A stretch of 64,000 bases of DNA, taken from assembly GCF_017696315.1 (NCBI RefSeq), contig NZ_JAAORJ010000001.1:393526-457525 (forward strand). Direction: 5' to 3'. This DNA comes from Prochlorococcus marinus XMU1412 (lineage in GTDB: Bacteria; Cyanobacteriota; Cyanobacteriia; PCC-6307; Cyanobiaceae). A model generated the notes under the pieces. That model worked only from the letters and a program-made list of their open reading frames with translations. It was not told the origin of the DNA and made no database searches. Made by a program: the position numbers and the translations under genes. Positions within the stretch are counted from its first letter, which is position 1. The number at the start of each line of letters is the position of its first letter. Shown here piece after piece: positions 9,004 through 17,630 of this stretch.

Positions 9004-9396
9004 ATGAAAAATAAATTAACCTTTTTATTCGATGGTGGTTGTCCACTGTGTTTGCGAGAAACAAATTTTCTAAAAAAAAGAGATATCTTAAATCAAATTG
9101 CATTTATAGATATTAATAGTAAGGATTATGATCAAAGTCTTTTTAGTGACATCTCATATTCAGAAGCTATGTCCAACCTGCATGGGATTATGGAAAATGG
9201 TGAAATTATTAGGGGACTAGATGTACTTGCATATTCTTATGAATTAGTTGGTTTAGGTTGGGTTTATTATCCCTTGAGGATTAAGCTTTTATCTCCATTA
9301 TTGAGACTGGTTTACAGATATTGGGCAAAATATAGACTTCAAATTACAGGTAGATCAGATATTGAAAAACTTTGTACCTCACAATGTGAACAATAA
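9004..9396 (+). CDS. DUF393 (DCC family) thiol-disulfide oxidoreductase
   Basis: A 130-residue protein with the DCC-family motif FDGGCPLCLRE; the CxxC is Cys13 and Cys16. The thioredoxin-like fold is inferred from the family. I chose ATG 9004 over an in-frame TTG at 8992, because it puts the DGxCxxC motif at the usual place. Role in other organisms is unknown beyond redox chemistry. It begins a close-packed run: two bases to the DUF2805 gene, three more to DUF2256, then an overlap with the photolyase gene, which suggests one transcript. Confidence 0.85.
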   Translation: MKNKLTFLFDGGCPLCLRETNFLKKRDILNQIAFIDINSKDYDQSLFSDISYSEAMSNLHGIMENGEIIRGLDVLAYSYELVGLGWVYYPLRIKLLSPLLRLVYRYWAKYRLQITGRSDIEKLCTSQCEQ

Positions 9397-9398
9397 AT

Positions 9399-9635
9399 AT
9401 GGAAAGTATCGATATAGACAGAATAATAGAAATGTGTTGGGAAGATAGAACACCCTTTGAAGCTATCGAGTATCAATTTGGTTTAAAAGAGGAAGATGCG
9501 ATAAAAATTATGCGTCGAAATCTTAAACCTAAATCCTTCAAAGTGTGGAGAAAGAGAGTTTCGGGAAGAAATACAAAACATATGGCGCTTAAAGATTCAA
9601 CTAGATTTAAATCTACTCACAAAAGAAAATTATAA
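9399..9635 (+). CDS. DUF2805 / TIGR03643 family protein
   Basis: A 78-residue basic protein. The N-terminal half (RIIEMCWEDRTPFEAIEYQFG) looks like a helix-turn-helix-like fold and the C-terminal half is rich in Arg and Lys with PKSFKVWRKRVSGR, the hallmark of this family. Function unknown; nucleic acid binding is plausible from charge only. It sits between the DUF393 and DUF2256 genes with 2 and 3 base gaps, in a probable operon with a photolyase-related gene. Confidence 0.85.
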   Translation: MESIDIDRIIEMCWEDRTPFEAIEYQFGLKEEDAIKIMRRNLKPKSFKVWRKRVSGRNTKHMALKDSTRFKSTHKRKL

Positions 9636-9638
9636 ATT

Positions 9639-9770
9639 TTGAAAAATCTTTCTACTAAAACTTGTCCTGTTTGCAATAGGCCCTTCGAGTGGCGTAAAAA
9701 ATGGAAAAACTGTTGGGATGAAGTTATCTACTGTTCAAAAAGATGCAGTAATAGGAAGTCGCAAAGATGA
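9639..9770 (+). CDS. DUF2256 zinc-ribbon microprotein
   Basis: A 43-residue protein starting with TTG at 9639 and ending with TGA at 9768-9770. Two CxxC-type pairs, CPVC (Cys9, 12) and CSKRC (Cys32, 36), plus [16 protein letters not shown] and the basic end, match DUF2256, a tiny zinc-ribbon-like family often found beside photolyase/cryptochrome genes. Its stop overlaps the ATG of the photolyase gene (ATGA), a sign of coupled translation. An ATG start is absent; the TTG lies three bases after the DUF2805 stop. Confidence 0.85.
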   Translation: MKNLSTKTCPVCNRPFEWRKKWKNCWDEVIYCSKRCSNRKSQR

Positions 9771-11257
9771 AACAAGTATCAATTATTTTCCCGAATCAAC
9801 TTTTTAGAGAAAGCCCAATCTTAAAAATAAATTGTGACATTTTGATTTTGGAAGACTCATTATTTTTTGGAAATGATAAATTTAATAAATTAATTAACCA
9901 TAAAAACAAGTTAGTTTTTCATAGAGCATCTATGCTCGCTTATAAAAATTATTTAGAAATATCTGGCTTTAAAGTTTTATATATCGAAAACAAGAATAAT
10001 GTTTCTACAGTCGACTACTTATCGGAATATATTAAAGATAAATATCAGAAAATAAATCTCATTGACCCTCATGATTTTTTAATAATGAAGAGGATTAATA
10101 ATTTTGTTGAAAGTAATAATTTAGCTTTAGATGTAATACCCTCTCCTATGTTTATGAGCAGTGAAGATTTAAAAGATTTATTTGCATCAAATACAAAAAA
10201 ACCTCTTATGGGGAGATTTTATGAGAACCAAAGAAAGAGCCAAAAGATTTTAGTTAATCATGATGATAAACCTCAAGGGGGGAAGTGGAGTTTCGATGAG
10301 ATGAATAGAAAAAAATTACCCAAAAAAATAAGCATACCTGATACACCTAAATTACAAAAAAACAAATTTGTAGTTAATGCAGAAAGGTCATTAGCCAATT
10401 TTGATATTGAGTTTATTGGAGAAAGTAATAACTTTTTATATCCAACTAACTTTGATGAAGCAGATGAATGGTTAAATGATTTTTTTAAACATAGATTTTT
10501 CTTGTTTGGAGATTATGAAGATGCTATTTCTAAAAAAAATTCTTTTTTATGGCATAGTTTACTTTCTCCTCTTTTAAATAGTGGCTTACTAACGCCAAAT
10601 GAAGTAGTAAATAAAGCATTACTTTATGCCAAAAATAATAATGTTCCAATCAACTCTTTAGAGGGTTTTATTCGTCAAATTATTGGATGGAGAGAATTTA
10701 TTTGCCTTGTCTATAAGAAGTATGGAACAAAAATGCGAAATAGTAATTTTTGGAATTTTGAAGATAAGCCAATTCCAAAATCTTTTTATCAAGGGAATAC
10801 AGGAATCGAACCAGTAGACGTTGTTATAAAAAATATTATTAAATTTGGTTATTGTCATCATATTGAGCGGCTAATGATTGTTGGCAACTTTATGCTTTTA
10901 TGTAGAATTCACCCCAACCAAGTTTATAAATGGTTTATGGAAATGTTTATTGATTCCTATGATTGGGTTATGGTCCCAAATGTTTACGGAATGAGTCAGT
11001 TTAGTGATGGAGGGATCTTTTCAACAAAGCCATATATATCAAGCTCTAATTATGTAAAAAAAATGTCTGATTTTAAAAGTGGCCCATGGTGTGAAATATG
11101 GGATGGCTTATTTTGGAAATTTATTAAAGATAATGAAAGATTTTTTAGAAAGCAATATCGTTTAGCAATGTTAACGAGAAATCTCGATAAAATGACAGAG
11201 GAAAAATTAAATAATCACTTAAAAACGGCCGATAAATTTTTAAGAGATATTCAATAA
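9767..11257 (+). CDS. Photolyase/cryptochrome-related protein (bacterial FeS-BCP / prokaryotic (6-4) photolyase family)
   Basis: A 496-residue flavoprotein of the COG3046 family, whose studied members repair (6-4) photoproducts using FAD, a lumazine antenna and a [4Fe-4S] cluster. The N-terminal antenna domain (FPNQLF near residue 8) and the catalytic domain ([47 protein letters not shown]) are complete. In the usual cluster-binding segment after [15 protein letters not shown], the expected two close cysteines and loop are replaced by FKSGP, and only one Cys (in [10 protein letters not shown]) remains. It therefore probably lacks the cluster. It overlaps the DUF2256 gene by four bases. Confidence 0.9.
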   Translation: MKQVSIIFPNQLFRESPILKINCDILILEDSLFFGNDKFNKLINHKNKLVFHRASMLAYKNYLEISGFKVLYIENKNNVSTVDYLSEYIKDKYQKINLIDPHDFLIMKRINNFVESNNLALDVIPSPMFMSSEDLKDLFASNTKKPLMGRFYENQRKSQKILVNHDDKPQGGKWSFDEMNRKKLPKKISIPDTPKLQKNKFVVNAERSLANFDIEFIGESNNFLYPTNFDEADEWLNDFFKHRFFLFGDYEDAISKKNSFLWHSLLSPLLNSGLLTPNEVVNKALLYAKNNNVPINSLEGFIRQIIGWREFICLVYKKYGTKMRNSNFWNFEDKPIPKSFYQGNTGIEPVDVVIKNIIKFGYCHHIERLMIVGNFMLLCRIHPNQVYKWFMEMFIDSYDWVMVPNVYGMSQFSDGGIFSTKPYISSSNYVKKMSDFKSGPWCEIWDGLFWKFIKDNERFFRKQYRLAMLTRNLDKMTEEKLNNHLKTADKFLRDIQ

Positions 11258-11362
11258 ATTAATAGTAATAAACTACAGTTGTCTTTGAAAAATTAAAAGA
11301 ATATTATGTTATGAAGAAATATTAAGTACGGATGTTAGGTTAGGAAAAATTAGGTTTATCTA
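11258..11362. other. Non-coding start of the longest gap
   Basis: About 105 bases after the photolyase gene in which I see no hairpin with a T run and no good promoter box. The rest of the 498-base gap (to 11755) holds two probable microgenes described separately. Confidence 0.4.
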
Positions 11363-11542
11363 ATGGAAATTGGAACACTTTTTTTAAAAAGTAATTCGAC
11401 AGGTATTATCACTTTTTCTGAATTAGATTGGATAACTAACCAACAATCTAATTTTACAAGGTTGGAAGAATCCATAGCAATTAAATTAGGCAGAATGCTT
11501 GATGCAGGATCTATAAATATTGGTTGCCATTTGAAATCCTGA
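11363..11542 (+). CDS. Hypothetical microprotein, 59 residues
   Basis: An ATG-started frame encoding 59 residues (MEIGTLFLKSNSTGIITFSE at the start, then LDWITNQQSNFTRLEESIA, ending IGCHLKS). The composition is protein-like: mixed polar and hydrophobic residues with a predicted amphipathic helix in RLEESIAIKLGRMLDAG, not the Lys/Asn/Ile monotony expected of random AT-rich frames. No family recognised. It lies in an otherwise empty 498-base gap. Confidence 0.55.
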   Translation: MEIGTLFLKSNSTGIITFSELDWITNQQSNFTRLEESIAIKLGRMLDAGSINIGCHLKS

Positions 11543-11561
11543 TTAAGTTTTTATTTTACTA

Positions 11562-11705
11562 ATGAAGTATCAAGAAGAAAAAAAAATATTTTTTCGGGAA
11601 AGAATCCATTCTTTAAATATCTTTCTTTTTTTAGGATTTAATCTGTCACTTATTTCTATCTTAGGTTTTATTTGGTTGAATACTACACTTGAAAAAGTAG
11701 TTTAA
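11562..11705 (+). CDS. Hypothetical single-pass membrane microprotein, 47 residues
   Basis: An ATG-started frame of 47 residues: a charged N-terminus (MKYQEEKKIFFRERIHSL) followed by one membrane-spanning stretch (NIFLFLGFNLSLISILGFIW) and a short polar tail. This charged-then-hydrophobic pattern is typical of small cyanobacterial membrane proteins. It follows the 11363 microgene by 19 bases and precedes rsmB by 50. No family recognised. Confidence 0.5.
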   Translation: MKYQEEKKIFFRERIHSLNIFLFLGFNLSLISILGFIWLNTTLEKVV

Positions 11706-11755
11706 ATTTTTGAATTTTTTGTATATTAAAGTTATCTGTAAAAATAAATTATATT

Positions 11756-13072
11756 GTGAGCATAGGTTATTTACAAAGAAAGGCAGCTTGGGAAATTTTA
11801 TTAAAAGTTAGTTCTGGTGATTTTTCTGATCATGCTCTTGAAAAGGTTTTAAAAAATTATCAATTTAACCCTCTTGATATAGCTTTTATTACGGAATTAT
11901 CTTTTGGATGCATAAGGTATAGAAAATTTCTTGATCTTTGGACGGATCATACATCAAAAATTACTCATAAAAAGCAACCTCCAAAGTTAAGATGGCTTCT
12001 ACATATAGGTTTATATCAACTATTGAAAATGGATAAAATTCCATTTCCTGCTGCTATTTCTACCACTGTAGAAGTAGCTAAAAAAACAGATTTAAATGGT
12101 TTAGCGGGAACTGTGAATGCGATATTGAGAAATGCATCAAGAAAATTAGAACAAAAAATTTTTCCGGAATTATCTTCTGATAGAAAAGAACGAATTTCAT
12201 ATCTTGAATCATTTCCATTATGGCTTGTGAAGGATCTTTATAAATGGGTCGGCAATAGAGAGGGTGAAAATATCATTAAGGCATTTAATAAAAAACCATC
12301 AATTGATTTGAGAATTAACCAATTAAAAACTAATTTAGATAACTTTTTGAAAGTACTTCATGAAAATAAAATTGATGCTGAAATTATTAAAGAATTACAT
12401 AATGGAATTACTTTAAAATCTAATCCAAGATCTATAAAAAATTTACCTGGATATAGTGATGGACTTTGGACAATTCAAGATAGATCTTCTCAGTGGATAG
12501 CACCTCTCTTAAATCCAAAAGAAGGTGAAAAAATTTTAGATGCTTGTGCAGCTCCAGGAAGTAAGTCTACCCACCTAGCAGAATTAACAAATGATAATGC
12601 TGAAATCATTGCCGTAGATAGATCAGCAAAAAGATTGAAATTACTGCAATCAAATTTAGAAAGGTTAAATTTGAAATCTGTTAATACTCTCAAGGCTGAT
12701 GCTACGAGTTTGATTGAATTAAATCCAAATTTTATATCTTATTTTGATAAGATCTTATTAGATGCTCCATGTTCAGGCATTGGAACTCTTTCAAGGAATC
12801 CAGATTCTAGATGGTCTTTAAGTAAAGAAAAAATAAAATCTTTAACTTTATTACAGGAAAAACTTTTGGAGAGTATTTTTCCTCTTTTGAAAAAAGATGG
12901 CACTTTAGTTTATTCAACTTGTACTATTTGTCCCGATGAAAATAATCTATTAATTGAGAGATTTATTGAAAAAAACAAAGTTTTAAAATTGGTTAGCCAA
13001 AAGACAATTTTACCTAGCTTAAATTATCCAGGTGATGGATTTTATTCTGCAATAATTTCTTATAAATCTTAA
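11756..13072 (+). CDS. rsmB: 16S rRNA m5C967 methyltransferase (RsmB/Sun)
   Basis: A 438-residue protein with an N-terminal NusB-like RNA-binding domain (about residues 1-140) and a C-terminal SAM methyltransferase domain. SAM motif I is LDACAAPGSKSTHL; the catalytic and releasing cysteines are in DAPCSGIGTLSRNPDSRW and STCT. It methylates C967 of 16S rRNA before subunit assembly. Start is GTG at 11756. Complete length for the family. It converges on the penicillin-binding protein gene with nine bases between. Confidence 0.95.
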   Translation: MSIGYLQRKAAWEILLKVSSGDFSDHALEKVLKNYQFNPLDIAFITELSFGCIRYRKFLDLWTDHTSKITHKKQPPKLRWLLHIGLYQLLKMDKIPFPAAISTTVEVAKKTDLNGLAGTVNAILRNASRKLEQKIFPELSSDRKERISYLESFPLWLVKDLYKWVGNREGENIIKAFNKKPSIDLRINQLKTNLDNFLKVLHENKIDAEIIKELHNGITLKSNPRSIKNLPGYSDGLWTIQDRSSQWIAPLLNPKEGEKILDACAAPGSKSTHLAELTNDNAEIIAVDRSAKRLKLLQSNLERLNLKSVNTLKADATSLIELNPNFISYFDKILLDAPCSGIGTLSRNPDSRWSLSKEKIKSLTLLQEKLLESIFPLLKKDGTLVYSTCTICPDENNLLIERFIEKNKVLKLVSQKTILPSLNYPGDGFYSAIISYKS

Positions 13073-13081
13073 AAATATAAT

Positions 13082-14860
13082 TTATTTTTTAGTTGGAATT
13101 TTAAAAATTTCAGATATAAACTTTTTCCATAAATAAGCTGCATTTCCACTAGATAATTCAGATTCTTTGTTGTCGTCGTAACCTATCCAGATCCCTGTCG
13201 TAAGGTTATCAATGGAACCAATAAACCAGAGATCTTTATTCCCATCAGATGTCCCTGTTTTTCCATAAATTTTCTTTCCTTTTATGGAGGCTGCTTTTGA
13301 AGTGCCTTCTTTTACAGATTTTTCAAGAAGTTTATTTATTTTCTGATTTACATTTAAATTTAATATTTTCTTGGAAATAGATTTGTTTTCCCAAATAGGT
13401 TGTTTTTTAAATGATTCTATTTTTTCTATGATTTCAGGGCTTTGAATCTGCCCATTATTGTTTATTGCAGAATATGCATTTGTGATGTTTAAAAGATTAT
13501 CTCCGTAGGAGCCAATAGCTAATGATGGGAATTCCTCAAACTCTTGCTCATATCCTAGTCCAAATGAATTCGCTAAATTAATAATATTTTTTAAGCCGAT
13601 TTTTTTTGTTATTGATATTGGAACGATATTTGATGAACTTTTAAATGATTCAATCAAAGATATTGAACCTCTATAGTCTTCTGAAAAATTTTTTGGGCAA
13701 TAACTTTCCCAGCATATTGGTAAGTCTTCAAATTTATCACTTAATTTTATGCCTTCTATTAATGCAGCAGCATAAGGAATTATTTTAAAAGTAGAACCTA
13801 AAGGTCTTACAGATGAAATCACTCTATTGTATTCATTAATTGATGGATTTTTGCTGGTTATCATTGTCCTGATTAGTCCTGTGTTTGATTCGATAGACAA
13901 TAGTCCAAATTCAAGTTCTTTAGGCCCTGCATATCTTGATATTTTTTGACCTTTTTCTTGCCAATCTTTGTTGATAGAAGATTTAATTCTTAAAAACTTA
14001 TAATCATTTTTACTTCCAATTTTTTTATCTGTTTCCTGAAGAATAAAGTTTATTAGTAATTTATCATCTAAAAAATTATCAGCTTTTTGATAATTTAATT
14101 TTATTTTTTCTTTAATAGCCTTATTCTTATTTGCAAGAGAAATATATCCATCAACATACATTGATTCAAGAACTTTATTTCTATTTTTAATAGCTAGTTC
14201 TAAATTTTGATAAGGAGAATAAATTGATGGAGCTGGAGCTAATCCTGTAATTAATGCGATCTCTGATAATGTCAATTCTTCTATAAATTTTCCAAAATAA
14301 ACTTGGGCAGCCTCGTCTACACCGTATGCTCCTGATCCTAGATAAATATTATTTAAATATAATTTTAAAATTTGATTTTTGTTATATCTAAATTCAAGTA
14401 TGAGTGATATAAATATTTCTTTGATTTTTCTTTGAAAACTTAAATCATTATTTAGAAAAAGTAATCTGGCAACTTGTTGTGTAATCGTACTTCCTCCCTC
14501 TTTAACATAACCACTTCTAATATTTTGAATAAGGGCACGAGAAATACTTTTTAAATCTATTCCACTATGTTTATAAAATCTTTTATCCTCAGAAGATATA
14601 AAAGAATGTTGAAGAAAAAATGGAATTTCATGATAACCATTATCTATTTCAAATTTGCGGCTTAATTTGCTTAGTATCTTATTATCAGAAGATGATATTA
14701 CATAAGAATATTTGGTTTCCCGAAACTTTTTATTTTTAGATACGTCAAATTTTAACGTACTAAATATTAGACTAAAAAAATAAAAAGATATTCCAGAAAA
14801 AATTAATATTGGAATTATTAAAACAAAAGATTTGAATTTAATCTTTTGCACCTTAAGCAA
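13082..14860 (-). CDS. Class A penicillin-binding protein (glycosyltransferase/transpeptidase)
   Basis: A 592-residue bifunctional peptidoglycan synthase. After one N-terminal membrane anchor (about residues 12-35) comes the GT51 domain with the catalytic glutamate motif SSEDKRFYKHSGID and GSTITQQVAR; then the transpeptidase domain with the serine in GSTFK (SxxK), SSN, and YGKTGTSDG (KTG). It polymerises and crosslinks glycan strands in the periplasm. The TTG start lies inside chlG, giving an 8-base overlap; translation may be coupled. Shorter than E. coli PBP1a, as is usual in picocyanobacteria. Confidence 0.93.
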   Translation of the reverse strand: MLKVQKIKFKSFVLIIPILIFSGISFYFFSLIFSTLKFDVSKNKKFRETKYSYVISSSDNKILSKLSRKFEIDNGYHEIPFFLQHSFISSEDKRFYKHSGIDLKSISRALIQNIRSGYVKEGGSTITQQVARLLFLNNDLSFQRKIKEIFISLILEFRYNKNQILKLYLNNIYLGSGAYGVDEAAQVYFGKFIEELTLSEIALITGLAPAPSIYSPYQNLELAIKNRNKVLESMYVDGYISLANKNKAIKEKIKLNYQKADNFLDDKLLINFILQETDKKIGSKNDYKFLRIKSSINKDWQEKGQKISRYAGPKELEFGLLSIESNTGLIRTMITSKNPSINEYNRVISSVRPLGSTFKIIPYAAALIEGIKLSDKFEDLPICWESYCPKNFSEDYRGSISLIESFKSSSNIVPISITKKIGLKNIINLANSFGLGYEQEFEEFPSLAIGSYGDNLLNITNAYSAINNNGQIQSPEIIEKIESFKKQPIWENKSISKKILNLNVNQKINKLLEKSVKEGTSKAASIKGKKIYGKTGTSDGNKDLWFIGSIDNLTTGIWIGYDDNKESELSSGNAAYLWKKFISEIFKIPTKK

Positions 14861-15800
14861 CTAAAAAACTATGTCCTATCGCTAAAGCTGTAACTAACAT
14901 TCCAGTTATAAGAAATGGTTGGGCACTTGCTTGATATTTGACATCAAACTTTAGAGGATCTCTTAGTAACCACATATCTTGAAATGTAATTTGTGGAATT
15001 ACCAATAAAACTAAAATTACAGAGGCTAAATGTTGACCAATAATGACTAATACCACAACCATTGCTAATTGAAAAATGTCAATCAGTCCTGCACTTATTC
15101 TACTTGCATTTTTAATTCCAAATACTACTGGTAGAGAATTTAAGCCTAGCTTTGAGTCTCCTTCAACACTTTTGAAATCATTAATAACTGCAATCCCAAG
15201 TCCTGAGAGGCTATAAGCAAGTGTTAGTATCGCCGTTACGATAGTTAATTTCCCAAACAAGGCTTGTCCTGCCCACCAAGGTAAAGCTATATAAGATGCT
15301 CCTAATGCATAATTTCCAAGCCAACCATTCTGTTTTAATTTGAGTGGTGGAGCAGAATATATATAACTAACAAAGGAACCTCCTAATGCCAAAAGTAAGA
15401 CGGAGGGGAAGCTGTGCTTAGCATATAAATCTAATAGAAAAGCAACTATTAAACCCGCTATAAGTAATACCCAGATTTGTATTTTTACATCTTTAATCGA
15501 AATTTTGCCAGAAGGAATGGGTCTATTTGGTTCATTAATTGCATCAATTTCTTTATCAAAAAAATCATTTATGGTTTGGGTATAACCAGCCAGAAGTGGT
15601 CCACTCATCAACATACATGCTAATGAAGCTAGAACATTACTAAATGTCCATTCAAAATTCCCACTTGCAGCTGCTCCACAAATAACTCCCCATATCAAAG
15701 GGATCCACGTTATTGGTTTCATTAACTGTATACGGAGTTTCCATATACTTGATGTTTCAGAGGCACCCTTAATTCCTAATAGTTGTTTTGGATCATTCAC
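14853..15800 (-). CDS. chlG: Chlorophyll synthase (chlorophyllide a esterifying enzyme)
   Basis: A 315-residue UbiA-superfamily membrane prenyltransferase that attaches phytyl or geranylgeranyl diphosphate to chlorophyllide, the last step of chlorophyll synthesis. The Asp-rich motif NDFFDKEIDAINEPNRPIPSG and the second one, NDFKSVEGDSKLG, are present, with eight or nine hydrophobic segments. In Prochlorococcus the product is (divinyl) chlorophyll. The stop lies inside the downstream penicillin-binding protein gene. DUF2862 gene eight bases upstream, probably the same transcript. Confidence 0.97.
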   Translation of the reverse strand: MNDPKQLLGIKGASETSSIWKLRIQLMKPITWIPLIWGVICGAAASGNFEWTFSNVLASLACMLMSGPLLAGYTQTINDFFDKEIDAINEPNRPIPSGKISIKDVKIQIWVLLIAGLIVAFLLDLYAKHSFPSVLLLALGGSFVSYIYSAPPLKLKQNGWLGNYALGASYIALPWWAGQALFGKLTIVTAILTLAYSLSGLGIAVINDFKSVEGDSKLGLNSLPVVFGIKNASRISAGLIDIFQLAMVVVLVIIGQHLASVILVLLVIPQITFQDMWLLRDPLKFDVKYQASAQPFLITGMLVTALAIGHSFLVA

Positions 15801-15808
15801 TTTACTCT

Positions 15809-16033
15809 TTAACCTTTCTCAATTTCTTCTGGGAAAAACCAATTTTGCTCACCATTCTGAAATTTTGCGGTGATACCAATACTTCTGCCGTCTGTCATTT
15901 TATAGCCTGTTATTACGGCTTTAGGATTCGAGGATATTTGATCTATTAATTTAGCTGGTAGTCTATCTTTTACTTTGTTAATGTTAATTTTGATTTTACT
16001 ACCGATTTTGGGTAATAATTTTGTTTCAGCCAT
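15809..16033 (-). CDS. DUF2862 protein
   Basis: A 74-residue basic soluble protein with the pattern of the DUF2862 family: an SH3-like core (KIGSKIKININKVKDRLP, then KAVITGYKMTDGRSIGITAKF) and the ending NWFFPEEIEKG. Function unknown; found throughout cyanobacteria. It starts 59 bases from the divergent hisF and leads into chlG with an eight-base gap. Confidence 0.8.
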   Translation of the reverse strand: MAETKLLPKIGSKIKININKVKDRLPAKLIDQISSNPKAVITGYKMTDGRSIGITAKFQNGEQNWFFPEEIEKG

Positions 16034-16092
16034 AAGAGGTAAAATGGAAGCTATTATGCAAGATTAACAGCATTTGGACAATTTTTACTAAA

Positions 16093-16863
16093 ATGGTAGC
16101 TCTTCGTTTAATTCCTTGTTTAGATGTCGCACATGGCAGAGTGGTTAAAGGTGTAAATTTTATTAACTTGAGAGACTCAGGCGATCCTGTTGAATTAGCT
16201 TGTAGATATTCTGATGAAGGGGCAGATGAATTAGTGTTTTTAGATATTAGAGCAAGTGTGGAAAATAGGAATACATTGGTTGAACTTGTTTCTAGGACAG
16301 CAAAATCAGTGAAAATCCCTTTTACAGTAGGTGGAGGCATAGATTCTGTTTCTTCTATTAATGATCTTTTAAGAGCAGGAGCGGATAAAGTGAGTTTGAA
16401 TTCTTCAGCCGTAAGAAATCCCAATTTAATTTCTGAAAGTTCTAGAGAATTTGGTACTCAATGCATCGTTATAGCAATTGATGCTCGAAGAAAAGTTAAC
16501 AAGGTTGATAAGTGGGAGGTATATGTAAAAGGAGGGCGAGAAAATACTGGCATAGATGTACTAAGTTGGGCAAAGAAAGTTGAGGAATTAGGCGCGGGGG
16601 AAATATTGCTTACTTCAATGGATGGTGATGGAACACAGAACGGATATGATTTGAACTTGACAGAATCTGTTTCAAACATTGTTGATATCCCAGTAATTGC
16701 ATCTGGAGGGGCAGGCTCTCTAGAGGATATCTTTGATGTTTTCAAAGAAGGCAGGGCATCAGCAGCACTTTTAGCATCATTACTTCATGATAAGAAACTT
16801 ACTTTAAAAGAAATAAAAACTTTCCTCCTAGAAAAAAAACTTCCAATTAGACCATATGAATAA
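16093..16863 (+). CDS. hisF: Imidazole glycerol phosphate synthase subunit HisF
   Basis: A 256-residue TIM-barrel cyclase. With HisH it converts PRFAR and ammonia to IGP and AICAR in histidine synthesis. Catalytic Asp11 is in [14 protein letters not shown] and the second Asp is in IAIDARR near residue 130; phosphate-binding loops GGGIDS and ASGGAGS are present. Complete and typical. No other his gene nearby, consistent with the scattered his genes of cyanobacteria. menG follows after 45 bases. Confidence 0.98.
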   Translation: MVALRLIPCLDVAHGRVVKGVNFINLRDSGDPVELACRYSDEGADELVFLDIRASVENRNTLVELVSRTAKSVKIPFTVGGGIDSVSSINDLLRAGADKVSLNSSAVRNPNLISESSREFGTQCIVIAIDARRKVNKVDKWEVYVKGGRENTGIDVLSWAKKVEELGAGEILLTSMDGDGTQNGYDLNLTESVSNIVDIPVIASGGAGSLEDIFDVFKEGRASAALLASLLHDKKLTLKEIKTFLLEKKLPIRPYE

Positions 16864-16908
16864 AAAATTTAATTTAATCCCAAAAAGAAATAAGGTTAAA
16901 ATTTAAAA

Positions 16909-17610
16909 ATGAAATTTACAAAAACTATCGAAGTCAAAAATATATTTAATAAAATTTCTTATAAATATGACTTTTTAAATAATTTATTAAGTTTTGGGCT
17001 ACACAAATTATGGAAAAGGAAATTAGTTAATCTATTGGAACCTTTAAATGGTGAAGATTGGGCTGATTTGTGCTGTGGAACTGGAGATTTAGCATTCTTA
17101 ATTTCTGAGAAAGTTAGTCCAATGGGCTCAATTACTGGAATTGACAGTGCAGAAGATATCTTAAATATTGCTAAGAAAAAATCAGAATTAAAAAAAAATA
17201 AATTTATAAAGTGGGAAATTCAAGATGTATTAGAAATTAATGATTATTCAAAAAATTTTGATGGGATTTGCATGTCATATGGACTAAGAAACTTGAATAA
17301 TGTTGAAGAAGGATTAAAAAAAGTTTTTTATCTTTTGAAGGATAAAGGAAGAGCAGGATTTTTAGATTTTAATCACTCAACAAAAAGTTCTTTATCTAAT
17401 ATTTTTCAGAAAATTTATTTGAGATTTATTGTAGTAACCATTTCGCAGCTTTTTAATTTAGGTCCAGAGTACGCATATATTGAAAAAAGTATTAGAAATT
17501 TTCCAAAGAAAAATGAGCTTATAAACATTGCTAAGGAAGTTGGATTTAAAAAAGCTCAATATAGGACTATTTTGGGCGGGCAAATGGGAATTCTAATTTT
17601 AACTAAATAA
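16909..17610 (+). CDS. menG: Demethylmenaquinone / 2-phytyl-1,4-naphthoquinone methyltransferase
   Basis: A 233-residue SAM methyltransferase of the UbiE/MenG family. Family signatures: YDFLNNLLSFGLHKLWKR near the N-terminus, SAM motif WADLCCGTGDLAF, and YGLRNL in the middle. In cyanobacteria this enzyme does the final methylation of phylloquinone, the secondary acceptor of photosystem I. Its stop codon lies within a stem-loop shared with the convergent DUF721 gene. Confidence 0.93.
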   Translation: MKFTKTIEVKNIFNKISYKYDFLNNLLSFGLHKLWKRKLVNLLEPLNGEDWADLCCGTGDLAFLISEKVSPMGSITGIDSAEDILNIAKKKSELKKNKFIKWEIQDVLEINDYSKNFDGICMSYGLRNLNNVEEGLKKVFYLLKDKGRAGFLDFNHSTKSSLSNIFQKIYLRFIVVTISQLFNLGPEYAYIEKSIRNFPKKNELINIAKEVGFKKAQYRTILGGQMGILILTK

Positions 17611-17630
17611 AGAATTTAGTTATTTATTTT
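17600..17630. terminator. Bidirectional terminator between menG and the DUF721 gene
   Basis: A perfect 9-base-pair stem (TAACTAAAT with ATTTAGTTA, 17600-17608 and 17614-17622) with a 5-base loop, followed on the plus strand by TTATTTTT. The stop codons of both convergent genes lie inside the hairpin. Confidence 0.65.

Noticed and set aside
16026-16424. 132-residue minus-strand frame over hisF
   Set aside because: Lies inside the certain hisF gene on the other strand; no ribosome binding site or family match. The same reasoning removes the other antisense frames in lepA, topA, groEL, ispD, ppx and ndhB.
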